NCBI GenBank assembly: GCA_021810685.1
Contig: JAJZII010000018.1
Coordinates: 1 to 8,379 of the forward strand
Source of the DNA: Microcaldota archaeon
GTDB taxonomy: Archaea; Micrarchaeota; Micrarchaeia; Micrarchaeales; Micrarchaeaceae
Reading direction: 5' to 3'
DNA length: 8,379 nucleotides
The notes beneath the pieces were generated by a model. It ran no database searches, had not been told where the DNA came from, and worked only from the letters and a program-made list of their open reading frames with translations. Positions 5,761 to 8,379 of the stretch are shown here, piece after piece (the stretch's first letter is position 1; each line of letters starts with the position of its first letter). A program made the translations under genes and the position numbers.

Positions 5761-6056
5761 TCTGTGTCCGCCCTCTCAAGTATTTTAGTGACGACGAACG
5801 ATTTCGTCTTGCTGAGTTTCCTGGTGCCCGCTATGACGACCCTGTCGCCGACCTTGGCGCCGATGCACTGCGGGTTGTATGCAGGTATGCGCGAGTTCTT
5901 CCTGAGCGAGCGCTCGTACTTCTTCAGGAACGTGGTGTACGGCCTCTCTATTATGACGGTCTTGGCGGCGCGGTCGCTGACGACAATGCCCTCAAGCTCG
6001 CTGCCATGGGTCTTGAGGCTGCCGTGGACCGGGCACTTCGGATCGTTGCATTCCAA
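5757..6056 (-). CDS. rps17: Small-subunit ribosomal protein S17 (uS17), probable TTG start
   Basis: A 99-residue 30S protein with an OB fold that binds 16S rRNA. Archaeal features are C3-N-D-P-K-C8-P-V-H-G near the N-terminus, L-E-G-I-V-V-S-D at 21-28, K-T-V-I-I-E-R at 32-38, the N-P-Q-C64 segment, and [10 protein letters not shown] near the end. The frame is open further upstream, but those codons lie inside Rpp29. No in-frame ATG or GTG exists between the Rpp29 stop and the conserved C-N-D-P motif. TTG at 6056 is the best start, with GTGAT at 6064-6060 and a 3-nt spacer. This makes the N-terminus about ten residues shorter than in many archaea. Confidence 0.93.
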   Translation of the reverse strand: MECNDPKCPVHGSLKTHGSELEGIVVSDRAAKTVIIERPYTTFLKKYERSLRKNSRIPAYNPQCIGAKVGDRVVIAGTRKLSKTKSFVVTKILERADTE

Positions 6057-6059
6057 TTG

Positions 6060-6065
6060 ATCACT
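6060..6065 (-). promoter_or_regulatory. Shine-Dalgarno that decides the S17 TTG start
   Basis: AGTGAT on the minus strand lies 3 nt before TTG 6056-6054 (AGTGAT-CAA-TTG). The archaeal 16S rRNA tail pairs with GGAGGTGATC, so GTGAT is a good match. The same element and spacing precede the S5 TTG start. Confidence 0.65.
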
Positions 6066-6079
6066 GCATTCCTTAGGGG

Positions 6080-6394
6080 CTATTTGCGCCTCTTGTAGAA
6101 CTTCATTGCCTTCTCTATGCGCTCGTCGGGCCGGAAGCATATCTCGGCGCCGTCGACGGTGAAGCTCTTGCCGCCGACACGGAACGCGAACACGGAGCCG
6201 TTTTTCGGTATGCTCCTGATGCCACGCGTTGTCCGGACTATGAGCGTATTCTTCGTCTCATTGACGACTGTGCCAGATAGAGCCCTTCTATTCGCGTCAA
6301 GGCTTTTGGAAACCCTGACCTCCAGGCCTATGAACTCGTGAAGCACGATGTTCCTGCTGTTATACAGTCCGGCGTAGGTATTATTGTCAGGCAT
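6080..6394 (-). CDS. rnp1: RNase P protein component 1 (Rpp29/Pop4)
   Basis: A 104-residue protein subunit of archaeal RNase P, which with the RNA subunit removes the 5' leader of pre-tRNAs. The Rpp29 Sm-like fold is recognised from H19-E-F-I-G-L-E-V at 19-26, [11 protein letters not shown] at 41-51, and [10 protein letters not shown] at 62-71, with a basic C-terminal helix ending K-R-R-K. It is in its standard archaeal place, directly before S17 (23-bp gap). The ATG at 6394 is chosen. A GTG at 6430 would extend through a TATA-like element and adds nothing conserved. A GTG at 6346 just before L-H-E-F-I-G-L is a possible shorter start if the TATA element at 6396-6403 is real. The usual upstream partners (L29, SUI1) are missing. 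Confidence 0.93.
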   Translation of the reverse strand: MPDNNTYAGLYNSRNIVLHEFIGLEVRVSKSLDANRRALSGTVVNETKNTLIVRTTRGIRSIPKNGSVFAFRVGGKSFTVDGAEICFRPDERIEKAMKFYKRRK

Positions 6395-6395
6395 G

Positions 6396-6403
6396 AATAT
6401 AAA
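6396..6403 (-). promoter_or_regulatory. TATA-like element directly in front of Rpp29
   Basis: The minus strand reads AAAGG-TTTATATT-C and then the ATG. It is a good TATA box by sequence and shares the 11-mer GGTTTATATTC with the promoter at 78-85. Its position is odd, because the predicted transcription start near 6373 falls inside the annotated Rpp29 frame. It may be the promoter of the ribosomal block with Rpp29 starting further in, or it may be a chance match with transcription coming from DUF373. Confidence 0.4.
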
Positions 6404-6440
6404 CCTTTCTGAGGAGCAGCCAGGATGCACCTGCGCGGCC

Positions 6441-7670
6441 TCAGCGCACTATCACTCTGTCGGCCTCGCTCGTGCTCGTGATGCGGTCTATGTCGAACGT
6501 TAGGGTGCTGCCGTAGTCTGTCTTGACCGACATTGTGCCGCGCTTGCTGTCTATGCTCGTCACCTTCCCTATGTAGGCGCCTATGTCGTTTATGACGTTC
6601 TTATTCTTGAGCGACGAGCGCTCTATGGCGTGGCGCTTGGTCGCCGCGCTTAGTAATGAGATGGCATAGCCTATGAACATCGCTATGGGGATTGCGAGCA
6701 GGAACTGCCAGAAGTACACCTGCCCGACGAACCACTCAGTCACTACGTACAGTATGGCGAGCGCTATTATGGCGTAGCTGATGTACGTGCCCATGTTGAT
6801 GGCCTTGTAGCGCAGGTGCTTGTTCTCCAGGTCCATTATGCGGCCGACCATGTACAGGCCCAGGCTTATGGGGAAAAGCAGCAGGAAGCCCTGCACCGCG
6901 TATGAGTCGGTGGTCAGCGGATTAGACGACAGGCTGTGCGCGAAGTTGCCGTACCCCAGCACCAGCGCTATAAAGAAGAATATCATCGAGCTTATGTAGA
7001 AGATGAAGCTCAGCCTGTTGATGCTGAAGCCCAGGCCCCTGAACGACTCGACGAAAGCGTCCTCGAGCCCGAAGCCCTTCATTATCAGGTATATGCCTAT
7101 GAGCGCGACCGGCAGCTGCCACCCGAAGTTGAGGTAGTAGCTCACAGCGAAGAGCAGGAGAAGGAGCGCGGGTATGCCGAAGACGATCCTGGCGTAATGC
7201 GGCTCCTTGAGCTTCTCCAGTATGGCGAAGTATGTGCTCTCGAACTTCTCAGCCTGCTTCATGCGCACCACGTCTACGCTGTTTATCTTGGTGCGCGTCT
7301 TGAGTATTGGAAGGAAGCGCTCGTCCGAAGCGCCGTCCGTCACGAAGACGCAGGCGTCGACCTTGAACCTGTCGAGCACTATGTCTATCTGGCGCGAGAG
7401 CTCTGCGTCGGCTGCGTAGCCCTCGCGCTCCGCGCCCGTTATGGTCGCGACCTCGACGTCATGACCCTGCTTCTTCAGCTCGTCGTACTTGCGCACGGCC
7501 TCGAACATGGCGTTGGCGTCCGTATCTTGCGGATCGGCGAGGGCGAGGGCCGCAGCCGCCTTCAGGTTATCCTCACGCCCGACGACAGGGCCGCTCTTCC
7601 TGGCCTTGCGGTAGAGGTCATTGTCGATGTCTACCGCGAGCACCAGCAGCCTCTCTGCCATTGTTATCAT
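6441..7670 (-). CDS. DUF373 family membrane protein
   Basis: This 409-residue protein matches the archaeal DUF373 family, whose function is unknown. Residues 1-155 are a soluble domain with L-V-L-A-V-D-I-D-N-D at 9-18, P-V-V-G-R-E at 28-33, D-A-x-A-M-F (51-56), D-V-E-V-A-T-I-T-G at 71-79 and V-F-V-T-D-G-A-S-D-E at 108-117. About six hydrophobic segments follow (roughly 161-180, 185-200, 219-240, 256-276, 290-310 and 318-341). A C-terminal soluble part (346-409) has a probable small beta-domain (I-G-K-V-T-S-I-D, then alternating strands to I-V-R). ATG 7670 and ATG 7661 are both possible; the family-like start M-A-E-R-L-L-V-L-A-V-D fits 7661, while the AT-rich element at 7686-7697 would place the transcription start at about 7667. 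The gene stands between priS and Rpp29; no functional link is established. Confidence 0.88.
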   Translation of the reverse strand: MITMAERLLVLAVDIDNDLYRKARKSGPVVGREDNLKAAAALALADPQDTDANAMFEAVRKYDELKKQGHDVEVATITGAEREGYAADAELSRQIDIVLDRFKVDACVFVTDGASDERFLPILKTRTKINSVDVVRMKQAEKFESTYFAILEKLKEPHYARIVFGIPALLLLLFAVSYYLNFGWQLPVALIGIYLIMKGFGLEDAFVESFRGLGFSINRLSFIFYISSMIFFFIALVLGYGNFAHSLSSNPLTTDSYAVQGFLLLFPISLGLYMVGRIMDLENKHLRYKAINMGTYISYAIIALAILYVVTEWFVGQVYFWQFLLAIPIAMFIGYAISLLSAATKRHAIERSSLKNKNVINDIGAYIGKVTSIDSKRGTMSVKTDYGSTLTFDIDRITSTSEADRVIVR

Positions 7671-7685
7671 ACTCTTATCCGTGCA

Positions 7686-7697
7686 TTAAAATAAAAA
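7686..7697 (-). promoter_or_regulatory. AT-rich TATA-like element between priS and DUF373
   Basis: The minus strand reads TTTTTATTTTAA after GG, within the 66-bp gap after the priS stop. Its centre lies about 23 nt above ATG 7670, so a leaderless or nearly leaderless DUF373 transcript is possible. The T-run could equally serve as a 3'-end signal for the priS transcript; the two roles are not exclusive. Confidence 0.45.
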
Positions 7698-7736
7698 CCT
7701 ATCAGAAACGTCAGATTATGGGAACATAAGGCATGC

Positions 7737-8379
7737 TCATGCAGGCACTGCCGCGCGCTTCATCAGCAGGTATAGCGCGGCATAAGTGGGCAGCGCAACC
7801 TCCTTGTTATCGTAAGGGCCGAATTCCTTGCCGTCCATGCTGAACTTCGGCACTTTTGCCGCCTTGACGAGCATCGTACCGCCCCTGAACGCGATTGCGT
7901 CGGCCATTGGCTCGAACTTCGCGAGCGCCTTGACTGACTCTATGCGCCTCGAGACCAGCATCGTGTCTCCGTGCAGAGTTTCCGGCGCCCTGAGCAGGTG
8001 CGACGGGTCGTTCGTGACGTTCCTGTCTATGGAGTCGCTCTGCTTTATCGTCATGCCCTTCAGAACGTTGGACCAGAAATCAGCCTTCTTGTTGATGCGG
8101 ACCATGTCCCAGTTGCCCGTAGTTATCCCCATTATGACGGAGGCTTTGTGGCGCTCCATGATGCGCGCCTCCGCGGGCCCGGCGCCCAGGGCCCCGAGCG
8201 CGGCAGGGCCCCTGTTGACAGCTTCTACCATGCCCTTCGCGAGCCTGCCTCCCCAGCCGTAATCGGCGGGCTTAGGCCCAATCAGCCGCACGCCCTTCTT
8301 GCCGATGGTGGGGAAGAGGGCCTCTATATTTATGCCATTGCCTGAGATGTAGTCGCTTATCTGCTTCCTGGCCTTCCCG
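7737..8379 (-). CDS. priS: DNA primase small (catalytic) subunit PriS, C-terminal part
   Basis: The frame is open from the right window edge to a TGA at 7739-7737, giving 213 visible residues; the N-terminus with the D-x-D catalytic pair is outside the window. PriS is the nucleotidyl-transferring half of the archaeal/eukaryotic primase and makes primers with PriL. The family's C-terminal signature is clear: S-I-D-R-N-V-T-N-D (third metal-binding Asp at about 8027-8025), then H-L-L-R-A-P-E-T-L-H-G-D-T, with the conserved His at about 7973-7971. The C-terminus L-P-T-Y-A-A-L-Y-L-L-M-K-R matches normal PriS endings, so there is no fusion to PriL, and priL is not next to it on this side. An internal GTG at 8291 is not the true start, because conserved-looking sequence continues upstream. 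The adjacency to a ribosomal block is unusual. Confidence 0.87.
   Translation of the reverse strand, partial: GKARKQISDYISGNGINIEALFPTIGKKGVRLIGPKPADYGWGGRLAKGMVEAVNRGPAALGALGAGPAEARIMERHKASVIMGITTGNWDMVRINKKADFWSNVLKGMTIKQSDSIDRNVTNDPSHLLRAPETLHGDTMLVSRRIESVKALAKFEPMADAIAFRGGTMLVKAAKVPKFSMDGKEFGPYDNKEVALPTYAALYLLMKRAAVPA

Noticed and set aside
5363..5779. A longer L24 reading frame with about 139 extra N-terminal residues
   Set aside because: The extra part lies entirely over L14. The ATG at 5362 has a good Shine-Dalgarno and gives the normal archaeal L24 start.
6057..6140. An upstream extension of S17 into Rpp29
   Set aside because: The added residues are not S17-like and would need a long overlap with Rpp29, whereas TTG 6056 has a well-placed ribosome-binding site.
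6936..7694. A 252-codon plus-strand open frame rich in Glu, Val and Leu
   Set aside because: It lies opposite the DUF373 gene and mirrors its codon pattern; no promoter or family match is visible.
1..8379. tRNA, rRNA, CRISPR arrays, insertion sequences or toxin-antitoxin pairs
   Set aside because: I looked for spaced repeats, tRNA-like cloverleaf ends and transposase motifs. The space is nearly filled by ribosomal and housekeeping genes, and no such signal was seen.

Overview
The window is an archaeal chromosome segment. Every gene I can support is on the minus strand, so transcription runs from high to low coordinates. The archaeal assignment rests on the S4e, L19e and L32e ribosomal proteins, the RNase P subunit Rpp29, a eukaryotic-type small primase subunit, a DUF373 protein, TATA boxes of the TTTATA type, and ribosome binding sites matching GGTGAT. 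By eye the DNA is GC-rich, and ATA (Ile) and AGG (Arg) are frequent codons. I suspect a DPANN lineage such as Micrarchaeota because of the rearranged operon edges, but this is only a guess.

Layout in transcription order. At the right edge (8379-7737) is the C-terminal part of the DNA primase small subunit (priS). Next is a DUF373 membrane protein (7670-6441) with its own AT-rich promoter-like element. A TATA-like element then precedes a compact spc-type block: Rpp29 (rnp1), S17, L14, L24, S4e, L5, S14, S8, L6, L32e, L19e, L18 and S5 (6394-569). The 53-codon S14 gene lies between L5 and S8. Gene junctions in the block are overlaps or gaps of 23 bp or less, and many have a stop codon embedded in the next gene's Shine-Dalgarno. 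After S5 an 85-bp gap carries a good TATA box, then a dicluster ferredoxin with a long insert (483-124). A second inverted repeat and TATA box precede the first codons of an unidentified gene that leaves the window at base 1.

How the genes work together: the central block supplies twelve ribosomal proteins (large and small subunit) plus the RNase P protein that helps mature tRNA 5' ends, in the usual archaeal order. What is unusual is the flanks. The usual upstream partners (L22, S3, L29, SUI1) are replaced by DUF373 and priS. The usual downstream partners (L30, L15, SecY) are absent directly after S5 and are replaced by the ferredoxin. I found no mobile element, CRISPR array, tRNA or rRNA. 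I do not see a clearly new biological system here; the best leads are the ferredoxin, the operon breakpoints and the translation-coupling signals.
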